From assembly GCA_036971615.1 (NCBI GenBank), contig JAYKKR010000019.1:496001-560000 (forward strand): a DNA stretch of 64,000 bases, in the 5' to 3' direction. This DNA comes from Amyloporia xantha (Eukaryota > Basidiomycota > Agaricomycetes > Polyporales > Adustoporiaceae). A program made the position numbers and the translations under genes. The notes beneath the pieces were generated by a model, which worked only from the letters and a program-made list of their open reading frames with translations, made no database searches and was not told the DNA's origin. Positions 13,788 through 24,444 of this stretch are shown piece by piece; position 1 is the first letter of the stretch; each line of letters opens with the position of its first letter.

Positions 13788-16397
13788 AACCGGAGCTTCG
13801 TGAAGCGATCTGCGCTGCAGACCGCATGATGGTTTCCGACGTATGGAAGATGGTCAGTGGATGGGATCACGGGCCTGTTTGGATCGTTTTGTACGTACGC
13901 GCGGTTGCGGTTCCTGTGGTAAACCAAGCGAATCAGTCTCCCAAACGAGCCAACCTGTGGCTACTCCCCCAAGTGCGATTTGTCAGGTCCGCAAAGTGCG
14001 CGAGTGGGACCGGCGCATAGCCGCCAGCGCCAGCGACGACGTTTCGCGGCCTTCCCCTTGCTCAATTACCCCCATCTTGGCGCAATCGGCACATCTGCGC
14101 GGGCTTAGTATCTCGCACAGTGTCCGAAACCTTCTCCAACCCTTACTGCTCTTACTCTCAGACCAAGGTCTCCAGACGCCAGTACTAAGCCTAACGCGTT
14201 CGAATTACCCCTTGCAGCAATACGCCCACTTGATTGGAACCCGACGTATCACCCTAATTATACCCCTCATGTCAAATTCATGACAAAACAATCTGACGTG
14301 TGCGCTCGCACCACGATTACGAATTCCGCGTCAGTGAGGGTGGTAAAGTCAGCTCTCCTACCGTGCACGGTCCCAGCTGAAACCTTCGCATTATCGACCG
14401 AATTCAAGGCGCCTTTCTCGACAAGACCACTTTCGAGTCTCTCACGATATCGTCGCTCAGCTGGTTTATTAATTACGTACGGCCGATATTCGTTCCCTCG
14501 CACTAGCGTCCATCCCATCGCACTCATCTACTGCCACATACTTATCAGATTCTCGTAAGTAAGGATTCCTGCGCGATTCGGCACGACGACAGCCTCGCGA
14601 TGGGTCTAACTCGAGCGCCGGTGAGGCTGATGCTAGATCTATACGGAATAACGCGGGTTTAGAACACCATACAGGCACGTTTCCCCACTGGCATGCTTGT
14701 GTTCGGCCCTTGCTGCGTGCGCTGTGACAGGACCGAACACATGCCAACTCGTTCCATCTGAGCTCGCGCCCTCACATGCGTGTAGTACGCGAAACGAGTG
14801 GCTGTCTCGTTTCGAGCGTGCACATTGCATGATATAGCAGGTGAACATGGTCATTTTACCCCAAGTTCCGGGCCACCGAGAGCGCCCACCCTACGACGTC
14901 CTGCGGCATGGGGATTTCCAATTACTCTAATATTACTCCTGCCGAGATCCTACAGAGTTGCACTGAAGAAGGGCGTATTACGTCTATAAGCCTCCTCCGC
15001 CGATTTGTGTTACGCGACAATGAAGCACATCAAGATAATGTCAGCGACTCGAGAGACGTCCTCCTGGCCCCTGTGGGCCCGAACCAGCGAGCGCAAGTGA
15101 ACTTCTCTGCAATTACACCACTTCAGTAACACTTCGACGAACGTTCGATACCACTGTCGACGGACATTGTTCATGGCCGCCCTCGCTGTCGACCTTCAAC
15201 CCGACGCCTTGGCATGGAGGGCTGATCTACGACCTCCTTCGGTTCTCCTGTCGGATCGTCTTCTGCTTGGATGAGGCTCTCGAGCCGCCACCTTCGCGAG
15301 CAGATCCGCAGACGACTAAGCGTGTCATCCGGGCGGGGGCAGATCCGACTGTCGGGGGACCATTGAATGCGCAGCGATGATATAGAGTTAGCGTTGGACA
15401 GGCGGGCGTCCTGAGCATTGTACATTACACGCAGGCCCTCTCGGCTACTCAATCCTCAGCCCCTGAGGCCTGGGGGTACTGCCACCGACCTCGAGTTTTC
15501 CTCATGTCCACCAGGTCCCGTGGCGTTTTCTGTTTCGTCATCTGACGACACGACGAGGATGGTGTTCGGTGCTAGGCTGCATAAGTCATGGTATGCACCA
15601 TCGCTGTCTATCATGCTATCGGGCTGACTAGAGACGGGGCGAAGGGCAAACACTATCTGCGGTCCGGTCGACACGGTCTCGAGTAACCAAGTCTGTATCT
15701 CTGTGCGACAATAGACGCCGTCTGCACGTCAGCATAGGGACTATCGTCGTACGGATTGCATTGCGTACTACCTGTAGCGAGGCTTCGGGGAAGAGTGCTA
15801 TCTTCTGTGGGAGGTGTCTAGACAGCTTATTTTGTGTCGTCGTCGAAAGCACGCAGAGTGCGCGTTGCGAGCGACAGTAACAGGCTCGTCGATGTGATGC
15901 TGCTGCTGCATGTAGAGCAATTCTGCCGGTCCCGTGCTGTAGAGTTGTGAAGATGCGCAACAACTTCGGGCGGGAAGAGATAGAAATCTAAGTTTCAGAC
16001 TTGGGGCACTCGAGCCGATTTACTCATGTCAGGAATAAGACGGTCACGGCACCCACGGCCTCGGGGAGGGCCGAAGGTTCTGATACAGACAAGTGTACTT
16101 AGCGACTGAATTGAAGAGAGACGGTCGCTGGCTGGTGCTGCTCTGATCATCTCACCGCTTGGATCTCTTGTCCCATCCTCGTAGCCGCCAGTGGATTTTC
16201 GGGGTCCACTTCTCCTTGTGGCAACTCTCCATAAAGTATCTCTGCCCGTACGACGTCCCGTCGTATTTTCTCTCTCCCCTCGACCAGCTTCGCGCCTCTC
16301 TCCTTTGCCGACGCGACGCTGCGTCGCCCGCTTTTGCTTCCGCGAACCGTCCTGGCTATTTTTTGAGCCCACGACTCGATTGATCAATCGTAGTATT
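13788..16397. other. Gene-poor stretch, possible decayed coding DNA
   Basis: About 2.6 kb between GH92 and the transcription factor has many short open frames on both strands but none I can recognise or join. The more protein-like ones are minus 14267-14527 (NSVDNAKVSAGTVHGRRADF), minus 15456-15674 (YHDLCSLAPNTILVVSSDDE), minus 15171-15452 and plus 14908-15129. They may be relics of a gene or transposon. No terminal repeats were found. The last 250 bases are pyrimidine-rich, as expected for a fungal promoter and leader of the downstream gene. Confidence 0.3.
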
Positions 16398-18744
16398 ATG
16401 TACCACTCTCCGACTCCAAGTCCGGTCGGACACGCTCTCCCGCCGTCGATCGGTGCCCATGCTCGCGGCCTCCCAGAATCCCAGCATTTCGGCGGAGCCG
16501 TCTTTCCCAACACCGCCGCCGTCCACGCTCAGCCAGTCGCTGCGTCATCGACGTCGATGTACGGCTATGGGCATGGGCAGGGCAATTGGGCGCCGTCTCA
16601 ATTGAGGTCCGCTTACGGCAGCGAATTCGACTACGGCCAGGGTGCGCGATATGATGCAGCCCCATCATCGTATGCACCGTCCACGGGCGACGTCGGCGTG
16701 GGGCCCCTCTCCCGGGCGGCCCCGTTCCCTCTTACGCATACGCACCAGGACGGAGTGCGGTTTGATCTGCAGGTGCGGCATCAATTCCTCTATCACCACC
16801 CGGCTTCGCGCATTCTAATGAAATCGATTGACAGCCTTCTCAGGGAGCCTACCGCAGCCATGATCATATGCTCCCCCCGACGGCTCCTTCCCGGGAACAC
16901 GTAAACCCGCATGGCCTCTATGGCGTAGCGAGCGATCACGTCAAGCAGGAGATCAAGCAGGAGGATCAGCCGATCCCCTGGCCTGCCGAGAGCGGGGGGG
17001 ACCCACGGTACGACGTCGAGCACGATCGGCCCTTCGAGGACGCGCACGATCAGTACGGCGTCTCGGAGGATGTTCAGTACGGTGCCCAGTACCATGCGGA
17101 TGGTACTTACGTCAAGACCGAATCGCCAGCGACCGAGTACTGTCCACTTGGCTATGCTGATGATGAGAAAGAAGACATGGATCCGATGTCGCCTCAAGAA
17201 GGCTTCGGTCCCGACTCGGTGTACCACAACGCATACCCACACGCGTCGCCAGCCGAAGCGTGCTACGCGAAACACCCTCAGTATGAATCTGACCTCCAGA
17301 CGGTAAGTGCGCTTCTTATCGTCTTTGTGTCTCTGCGTGCCCATTACCCCGCCAGGTGTACGAATATTACGATAGTTATTCCTCGAGCTCTGCGTCCTAC
17401 GCCGACTCTCCGGTGATCTACGTGCAGGACGAGTATGAGTCTCCGCTTGCAAGCCCCTCCACGGATGACCCGTACTACTACCAGCGTCCTGCTTTCCAAC
17501 ATAATCGATCATACACACTCGAAGCGGCCATGATACCAGTACATCCTCCTCCGGCTCCCCTTCCAGCGGTCGTACCTTCTCCCTCTCCCACACCCGTGCC
17601 TGTTTCACCCCGTCGCTCCCCGACGCCCGCGCCTGCACCGAGTAGGTCTAGGCCAGTAATGGACCACCTTCCCCTGCCCGACGAAGCCTCCATGGCGGAA
17701 CTCGAGCGCGGGCACCAGGCTTTCCTGCGCGCGAAGGGAAAAGCATCTGCGCATCCTCAGCTACAGCTCCAGACGCAACCACCCTCGCAGCCGCCATCGC
17801 AGCCTCCACCGGTTCGCCGTCCGCGCGGGCGCCCTCGAAAGCATCCCCTCCCTGCCCGATCATCGCCGCCGCCGCCGGTCGACTACCCCTACCCGCAGTT
17901 CCCGCCTGCATCTGCCGAGGCGCAGGCCGCGTCGTCGTCGAACCGCCCAGACCAGGGACACCCGGAGCACGATCGCAGGTACATGGACCACCTGCCCTCG
18001 CCCTCGCAGCTGCCGGTGCCGATGTCGCTCGACGAGGTGCCGATGCCGGACAGCGAGGACCGGCCGGGCCAGGCCATCTTCAAGCTGAACACGCCCAACG
18101 GCCCCAAGGACCCTGTGAAGAAGAAGCCCATCATGGCCTGTCTCTTCTGTCGCGAACGGAAGATCGCCTGCGGGCCGCCGGCCCCAGAGAGCCCCGAACG
18201 GCGCTGCAAGTAAGCTCAGTCCCCTTCCCGATGTGTCGTTATCATTCATTGTGCGTGCTATTTCCGCGCGGATGCTGATCGATCCTCGTTCGTCTTCGCT
18301 TGCAGCCAGTGCGCCCGGCGGGGGCTTATTTGCGAATACCCGAAGGAGTCGCGCCGCGGGCAGCACAAGCGGGGCCCGCGCGCGGCGCGTGTCCAGGCGC
18401 TGGCGGACGCGGCCGCGATGTCCGAGTCGGCGGCGGTGGCGGCGTCGACGGAGGGTGGCTCGCCGATGACTGTGGATCCCATCGTGGATGCTCTCGCGGG
18501 AACCTCGTCTGTCGCGGGCGCGGGCGGCGTGGCGTCTTCTGTGTCAGGGCAGACGCCAGTGCCGAGGCCGCGGCCGGGGAAGGAACGCGAGCGCTCGAGT
18601 TCGAGCTCGCAGTGTGCGCGGGAGGTGGTGGTGGAGAAGAAGACGGCCCAGCGTGCGCACCAGCAGCGCAAGGCTCTGCCGCCGCATGGCGCGCTGAAGA
18701 GCCCGTTCAGCCTGGGTCCGTCGACTATCCGCTCTCCGGTCTGA
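16398..18744 (+). CDS. Zn2Cys6 transcription factor with AT-hook, basidiomycete type
   Basis: Nuclear DNA-binding regulator of about 700 residues. Four exons: 16398 to about 16772, about 16835 to 17300, about 17357 to 18208 and about 18306 to 18744. The N-terminal two thirds are low-complexity (Ser, Pro, Tyr, Gln, acidic). A Pro-rich stretch is followed by the AT-hook core RRPRGRPRKHP (about 17815). The binuclear zinc cluster lies near the C-terminus: MACLFCRERKIACGP..., RRCNQCARRGLICEYP, giving spacing C-x2-C-x6-C-x11-C-x2-C-x6-C with all six cysteines present. The last intron falls between the fourth and fifth cysteines, and the spliced codon restores Asn. A basic RRGQHKRGPRA follows. A C-terminal cluster with a long disordered N-terminus is the usual arrangement of this mushroom subfamily, so the gene looks intact. 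Target genes are unknown. Confidence 0.88.
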
Positions 18745-18880
18745 CGCGCGTGGGTTGCGGAGCCTGCTTTCTACTCTGTTGTGCGGGGCTAGGCAGGGAG
18801 CGCGCACCCTCACGGTTGATCGCTGTCTAGTCATGTTGTTTTTGTCGTTATTCGTTTTCGCTGTCTTGCATTGCTTTCGA

Positions 18881-18914
18881 GTTGTTGTTGTTTTTGTTGT
18901 TGTTGCTGTTGTCA
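18881..18914 (+). repeat. GTT microsatellite in 3' region
   Basis: An imperfect run of GTT triplets lies about 140 bp after the stop codon of the zinc-cluster gene, probably in its 3' UTR. It is a simple sequence repeat and is expected to be length-polymorphic. Confidence 0.6.
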
Positions 18915-19267
18915 TTTGCTGTCCGAGCCTGCTACTGTCATTTCAGATCTTACTTTGTTTACTTACGGTAAGTATAAGGAGCATCTAGTCGACAGTTGCG
19001 CGCCATTCTTACGATGAATATACCTTTGGTTTGGCTTGGAGAATGGTGTGTTGGGATGTTTGTCGGGACAGCAAGTACACGTCGACCCTAACAAGTGGTC
19101 CTTCTAACAACTGTATTTTATACAACAATGATCGTGAATTGTACATGTAGTCTACCCAAGATAACACTGGAAAGTAAGAATGACATCATGCCATCTTCAA
19201 CGTCCGTCAGACTCAGTAAGCCAGAAGAAATTTGGGAACACGTTACCTCTGCAGATCCCTCATTTCT

Positions 19268-20058
19268 CTACACTTGAAGGCCGTCTTGAGCTTGTCCTAT
19301 CTCTGCCCAACTTGCCGCCGAATCGGGATGTATACGTATATACTGCCGAATTCGGAATTCAGAGGCGGATATCAGGCTAGCTGGTACCCATGTTAGGCTG
19401 GCCCGACGGATGTTCAGCCCTCGCCTCTGCAGGATCTGCAACAGGTCACTTATATCCTTCACATCGTCGTACTGCTTCAGGTTCATATCCGTGCGGGCTG
19501 AGGCTCGATGGTCCGACCAGCCCTGCAGTTTCATCAAGAGGAGCAGGGGCAGGGGCATAACGGGCAGGCCATCTATGGTGCGAACGAGGTCGGCGGGCAC
19601 GTCTGGGATACTGAGGACGCCCGGGACGAGGATGTCTACTTTGCACTTGCGATAGTACTGCCCCAGCCGCGAGGGGAGTCTGTACCACAGGACTCGGTAC
19701 GTGGCAAACAGGGCCTTTGACCGCACGAGGTAGAAGTTGCTGTCGGCCGCGACGAGCATCTCTTTCAGCGCCTCCTGCGTATGTGAGCGCGTCAGGATGA
19801 CCAGATCGACGTCCTGATACCGACCGTTGGGGAGAGGTGATAGTCAGATAGTCACGGCGCCGCGGTCATGGTCAACGGTCAGACTCATGAGTCCTCGTAT
19901 CGCTCGAGAGAGGATGTGCGACCTACGTTCGGCCGGCGAGTGGTGCCGTACAGCGCGCAGGCGACACTGCCCATGAGGCAGCAACTGAGGCCAGAGGCCG
20001 CGAAGATGGCCACCGCCTTTTTGGCGATGTCGCAAATCTCTGGGTAGCTCGATTGCAT
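19268..20058 (-). CDS. Nucleotidyltransferase-fold protein, paralogue 1
   Basis: Small protein of about 225 residues in two exons (20058-19927 and 19813-19268; 113-nt phase-0 intron). It belongs to a fungal family resembling the minimal nucleotidyltransferase (MNT/kanamycin NTase-like) fold. The signature reads CCLMGSVACALYGTTRRPN, then DVDLVILT just after the intron, giving the hGS...DxD metal-binding pattern. The later CKVDILVPG supplies a third acidic position. Downstream LPVMPLPLLLLMKLQGWSDHR and KQYDDVKDISDLLQIL are shared with the two paralogues in this window. The start MQSSYPEICDIAKKAVAIF was chosen by alignment with them; an upstream in-frame ATG at 20124 is less likely. All signature residues are present, so activity is possible. 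Substrate and role are unknown. Confidence 0.8.
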
Positions 20059-21213
20059 GGTACCACGGGAGCAGTGGGTCGTGCCCGGGCGATGACAGAC
20101 GCGACTTATGTATGGGCGTCCCAAGCACTTGCTGCGGGGAAGTGGGAAGCACGAACGCGTGCTACGCCACGGTGATCTGCGCTGACTGTTTGAGAGATGT
20201 TAGGGGATGTTTGGGCGAAGGAGCCGAATAGAGGTCGACACGAGGCAGCATGCGTATGCACGTGTGTGTGTGCAGGGTGTTGCGAACAGGACGCTCCTAG
20301 GAAGTAGGAGGCGGGATTCGGAATCCTTGTGTTTATGGAGATAGGGCGCTGAACGCGTCTCGTCGGGTGTGTTCAGATGACCTCCTAATGTCTGCTCAAT
20401 GTAGAAAAGGAGATAATATGTGAGCTATCTGAGGCCACGCCTTACGCCTCCTGGAGCCCTCGATCGTCCACAATATCTCACTGCTTGTACGCGGAAACGA
20501 GGGGCGGGCGGAGCGACATGCGCATTCTGCGCCTGACCGTCGGGCGGAGAGACTCAAACAAGTGCGAGCTGACGGCCAGGATCCTATAGAGCAAAGATGG
20601 ATCACCACTCGAGGCCTCCGCATGTTGCGGCAGATACAAGACCAAGTCAGAATTTCCAGAACGACGTGGCAGGATGATCGGACCTCACAAACCTTGCCTT
20701 TCTCGCCACATATGATAGCATAGCGAACCGTTCTTGCCTAGTCCCTGCGATTGTGCTTCTGCTGTCAACGTCATCCACGATATAGATGTCAGGCACTGCG
20801 AGAGACTGCAGGTTATGAAGACGTCGCGGATTGGGAATAGGCCATGCGAGATAGACGCATTCCGCGATCAGATGATGGACCGCTCCTTCTTCACATGTCA
20901 ACAAGATTATTATTAGAGGCTGCACACGTTGCCACCGTCTTCGATGGAGTTTACCGTTCGAGTTTAGGACAATCAGCGCCTGGCGCGCTGTTTAGGCAAC
21001 TGAGCATCATTCCAAAAACAAACGCGTTTAGGGTTGTTGGGGTGGCTCATGACTCGTACACACATTGGGTGAAAACATAAAGGCCATCTATCGCTAACAA
21101 ACGATACAAAGCTGCAAATCAAAGACCATACTTGAGATCTCGTCAGCATACAAAGGAAACATGTGAAGTAAAACCCAGCTCACATTAAAATATATATCCA
21201 GCCGACGTGCCCC
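20059..21213. other. Spacer between nucleotidyltransferase paralogues
   Basis: About 1.15 kb with no supported gene. A short (GT)n run occurs near 20260-20275. Weak open frames occur on the minus strand (20396-20623, 20647-20925) without recognisable motifs. The part nearest 20059 should hold the promoter of paralogue 1. Confidence 0.4.
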
Positions 21214-21945
21214 TCATCTCTGCACATAGCCAATGGCCCTCCAGTTCGTCAGCGTATTCGGATATCGTTCGACGAATTCGGTGATACGACCGACAGCCGC
21301 GTCCACATACGTGAGCGGAAGCTGCTGCAGGCTTTCGCGGCTGATGCTTTCGCCCCGACTCCGAGCGATCACCGCCAGATCGCCAATATCCTTGACGTCG
21401 TCGTCGTGCTGCTGGGATCGCATGTACCAATGCAACGTATCCCGACGATCCGTCCAATTCTGCAGCTTCAGGAACAGAAGCATCAGGAGCGGCATCACGG
21501 GCAGCTCGTCGATGCGCTGAATGAGGTCATTCGGGATTTGGGGGATGTTGAGAACTTGAGGGACGAGGATGTTGACTTTGCACCCGCGCTTGTGCTCTCC
21601 CGGCTGCCTGGGGAGCTTGTAACAAAGCGTGCTGTGTTTCGTGTGCCCGTCCTTCGGCGACCACAGGTAGAAATCTGGGTCGGCGGCGACGAGAAGTGCT
21701 TCGAGCTTCTCTCGTCTGAATATACCGGTCAAGACCATGATGTCCAGTTCCTGAGCGCATAATGTTACAATTATCGGCGAATCATCGATCTGCAGAAACA
21801 CACGTACCGAAGGACGCCTCGTCGTGCCATAGAGTGCGCATGACGTGTCGCCGGTAACACAGCACGTCAGGTAAAAGGACTCGAAGATGGCAGTGGCTGC
21901 AGAGGCGATGGCGCAAATCTCCTCGTAGCTCGCGGGGCGTTGCAT
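21214..21945 (-). CDS. Nucleotidyltransferase-fold protein, paralogue 2, probable pseudoenzyme
   Basis: Same family and same intron position as paralogue 1: exons 21945-21808 and 21750-21214, with a 57-nt phase-0 intron. It encodes about 224 residues, starting MQRPASYEEICAIA. The fold-defining segments are kept (CALYGTTRRPS, ELPVMPLLMLLFLKLQNW, KDIGDL). All three signature positions differ from both relatives: the helix-start GS is GD (VTGDTSCALYG), the first aspartate of DxD is Glu (ELDIMVLT), and the third acidic residue is Asn (CKVNILVPQ). The frame is open, so this is a divergent but translatable gene rather than a decayed one. A non-catalytic role is inferred. The intron has no stop codon, so intron retention would also give a longer open frame. 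Confidence 0.78.
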   Translation of the reverse strand: MQRPASYEEICAIASAATAIFESFYLTCCVTGDTSCALYGTTRRPSVRVFLQIDDSPIIVTLCAQELDIMVLTGIFRREKLEALLVAADPDFYLWSPKDGHTKHSTLCYKLPRQPGEHKRGCKVNILVPQVLNIPQIPNDLIQRIDELPVMPLLMLLFLKLQNWTDRRDTLHWYMRSQQHDDDVKDIGDLAVIARSRGESISRESLQQLPLTYVDAAVGRITEFVERYPNTLTNWRAIGYVQR

Positions 21946-24258
21946 GGCCAGCGAATGGCGACTGTTGGACCGGGCTAGCAGGAAGAAGGATGTCCTGACC
22001 ACATATAGAGCAGGTCACCGTCGATGATATTAATATTCATATCAGCTCGCTTGTTGTTGTCTGCAGAGCCAGTGGCTCGGAAGCAGACTCCAACAACTGC
22101 ACATCGCTGTCGTCAGACCCTGGTTCGGTTCGGTGCGATTGAGCTGTGTGGAAGTTCCTACCGGTTCGGTGGCTGTTCCCTCGTTCATCGACATCCCCGA
22201 ACATGTCGTCCTAAATCTGAGACCGATCTCAGACACTGGGACTGTCTTGCTCTGACCTTGGCTTGACTCATACCGCCGAGGACATTCTGAATCCTTCGTC
22301 AATGTTCAGTGACACTGAATATGCGAGAAACAGTACCTTAATGTCTCTCTGCACCTATATCTGTGCTGCGAGGATCACCCTGGAGGCTGCTCAAACAACC
22401 AAACGAGACGGATCAGTCTCGATGTCGTGTTTGTCCCTTCTCAGCGCGTCGGTAATCAGGATATCATTCCTGAGCTAGAGGATTGTCTTCTCGTCAGACC
22501 CTGGAGCATTGCGCAGGCGTACTCACAGGCTGTAGTTCTCGCATCGCGACCTGCACGCATCACACTCGAACAGACTAATCGTCCACGGGCGTTGGGTTGT
22601 TAAATAGAAGACTCGAGCAACCATGACCTTCCGCTCTGGGCAAGCTCATATAAGCGTCTCGCCGATGCATGAATTGCAATTACGCTTTGATACCTCTATC
22701 TGAATCCGTGAGACTCCGATAGTGCTCCCTCAATTTGCTTTATAATCCTGACTTTGTCCATCGTGGTGGACTGCTTCGTGAGCTCCAGCCATGGCTTCTT
22801 CAGTCTTTCTCTCGTCTTCAGTCTCGAACCTGCGGATGTGGCTCAATACTGCTTGCAGACCTCCTTCTGCATGCTTCCGTCCCTGAAATGGCTTCTGCCC
22901 GAGGGAAGTAGCGTTGTTGTGAACATCCACGATTCCGGAAGGCCTGTTCGTAATCAGGTCTTTTGGTCTCGACGGTGGAGTAAGTTGTCGATTCGCCCCT
23001 CATGCGGTGCTGGATGTTCGTCTATGTCAATTGGCCTTCCCACATTCACGGCGATTCACACGAGTCGGTTGCACAAGAACCGCTGCCTCAGCTCTCATGC
23101 TGTGCTGTCTGTAGGTACAGAATCTTGGCTCGGTTGTTGCCTTCCCACAGCATCGATATCAGCTACAACTGGATTCTCCACGTAAGTTCGTTCCGAAGAG
23201 CCTATTGCACATCTCGACCAGGCTCGAGTGTCCATCTAGCTTATGAGGCAAGGTAACGACGTCGCAGCGTCTATGCTCGGGCTACGGTGTTCACGTCTGC
23301 TGTTTCGAGGACTTGGCATGAGATCGCTTCTGACAGCGCATGTGAATTCCAATTGGCGCAGGACGTTATTTGCAAACACAACCTCTGATTCTCTTCGCGT
23401 GACCCGGACTTTCCGTCGGTTCGGCCCTCGCGCCTAGGTCGTTGTCAATTTCAGCCCTTCTGGCTGTCCGGCTTGATTGTTTGGCTTAACTTCAGGTTAG
23501 CTCTAGCTGGTAGCGCGTCCGCACAGAAGGACGGTCAGATGGCACGTATTCTTATGCATGCCCTGACAAATTCATGCGGAAAACACCCGGCGCAGGAACG
23601 GAGCGCCAATTAGGAACTGTGACGCGCACTGCAGAACCATCTGACCGGTAGATCGAGGACTCAATGGCGGATATATAGGTGTAGTCCCTTCAAGTGACAC
23701 CTCATATTAGCCATCTCATATTCAACACTGCCTTACAGCCACGACCTTTGCAGACGCATCCTTAGAGCCTTTCTATTAGGCTATGCTTATACAGTAAGTA
23801 AGGGAACAAGGTAGTGCAAACCGCTCGGGCGGTCCAAAATTTGTTCTCTGCTAAATGCTGCGCGCCGCGCTACCACCCACGGACCGCAACTTTGAGAAGG
23901 TACCGGAATGAGGCGCATCCTCGGCTTTCCTTTTCATCACCTTCTCGAGAGAAGACGTTGTGTCTGCTGATCCCGCTAACACCACAGTCTGGCGCACCCC
24001 TCCCGCCTTCATTGACATCCCCTAGGACATAAACAGACTTGAGTCCACAGGCAGCAATGTGTGATAAGTGAACACTTCAGGTATGTTGGTGGAGCTGGTC
24101 GAGAGCACCTGACGCTGTGATGGAAGTGAAGTACTCTTATGACTTTCGCATGTCGGAGCGGCCGCTGCCATTCACAGGTGACCTGGAATAACCACTTTGT
24201 GCTGAAGATAGTCCTAGCTTCGCTCCGCAGATCAGGATCTCTATTGACTGCAGCCAGT

Positions 24259-24292
24259 CCGGGGAAGTCATGCGGATGGTAAATCTCTGGGG
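24259..24292 (+). promoter_or_regulatory. Two candidate CreA/Mig1-type sites
   Basis: CCGGGG at 24259-24264 and CTGGGG at 24287-24292 both match the SYGGRG consensus for the carbon catabolite repressor CreA/Cre1. They lie 150-190 bp upstream of the sugar transporter start. The motif is short and frequent by chance. Glucose repression of the transporter is therefore an inference from motif plus gene type. Confidence 0.3.
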
Positions 24293-24350
24293 AAATTAGC
24301 CACCGTCGATCAGCTGGCCGTTTCTCGTCATTGTAACAGTGTTCTCAAGG

Positions 24351-24359
24351 TCTATAAAG
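24351..24359 (+). promoter_or_regulatory. TATA box of sugar transporter
   Basis: TCTATAAAG lies about 90 bp upstream of the ATG at 24445, a normal fungal spacing. Confidence 0.45.
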
Positions 24360-24444
24360 CCGAGGCGCTGAGTCGATCCCCAGTATTGGGTAGCCTCGCG
24401 TTCAGTCGAGGTAAATCGTTGTCGAGTTTGTCTCCGAAGACAAC

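Larger units (their letters stand above)
21946..24444. other. Intergenic region, paralogue 2 to sugar transporter
   Basis: About 2.5 kb without a confident gene. Minus-strand frames around 22730-23003 have protein-like composition (for example LGQKPFQGRKHAEGGLQAVL) but could not be joined. The segment 24250-24444 looks like the sugar transporter promoter, with two GC-rich SYGGRG hexamers and a TATA box annotated separately. Confidence 0.35.

Noticed and set aside
16793..17638. 281-codon minus-strand open frame opposite the zinc-cluster gene
   Set aside because: It is the antisense shadow of a GC-rich, low-complexity coding exon. The plus strand has a complete Zn2Cys6 gene with matching introns.
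18300..18830. Long plus and minus frames over the last zinc-cluster exon
   Set aside because: GC-rich low-complexity DNA keeps several frames open. Only the frame completing the six-cysteine cluster makes sense.
22741..23250. Minus-strand frames (such as LGQKPFQGRKHAEGGLQAVL) considered as a gene
   Set aside because: The frames could not be joined with consistent splice phases, and no family was recognised.
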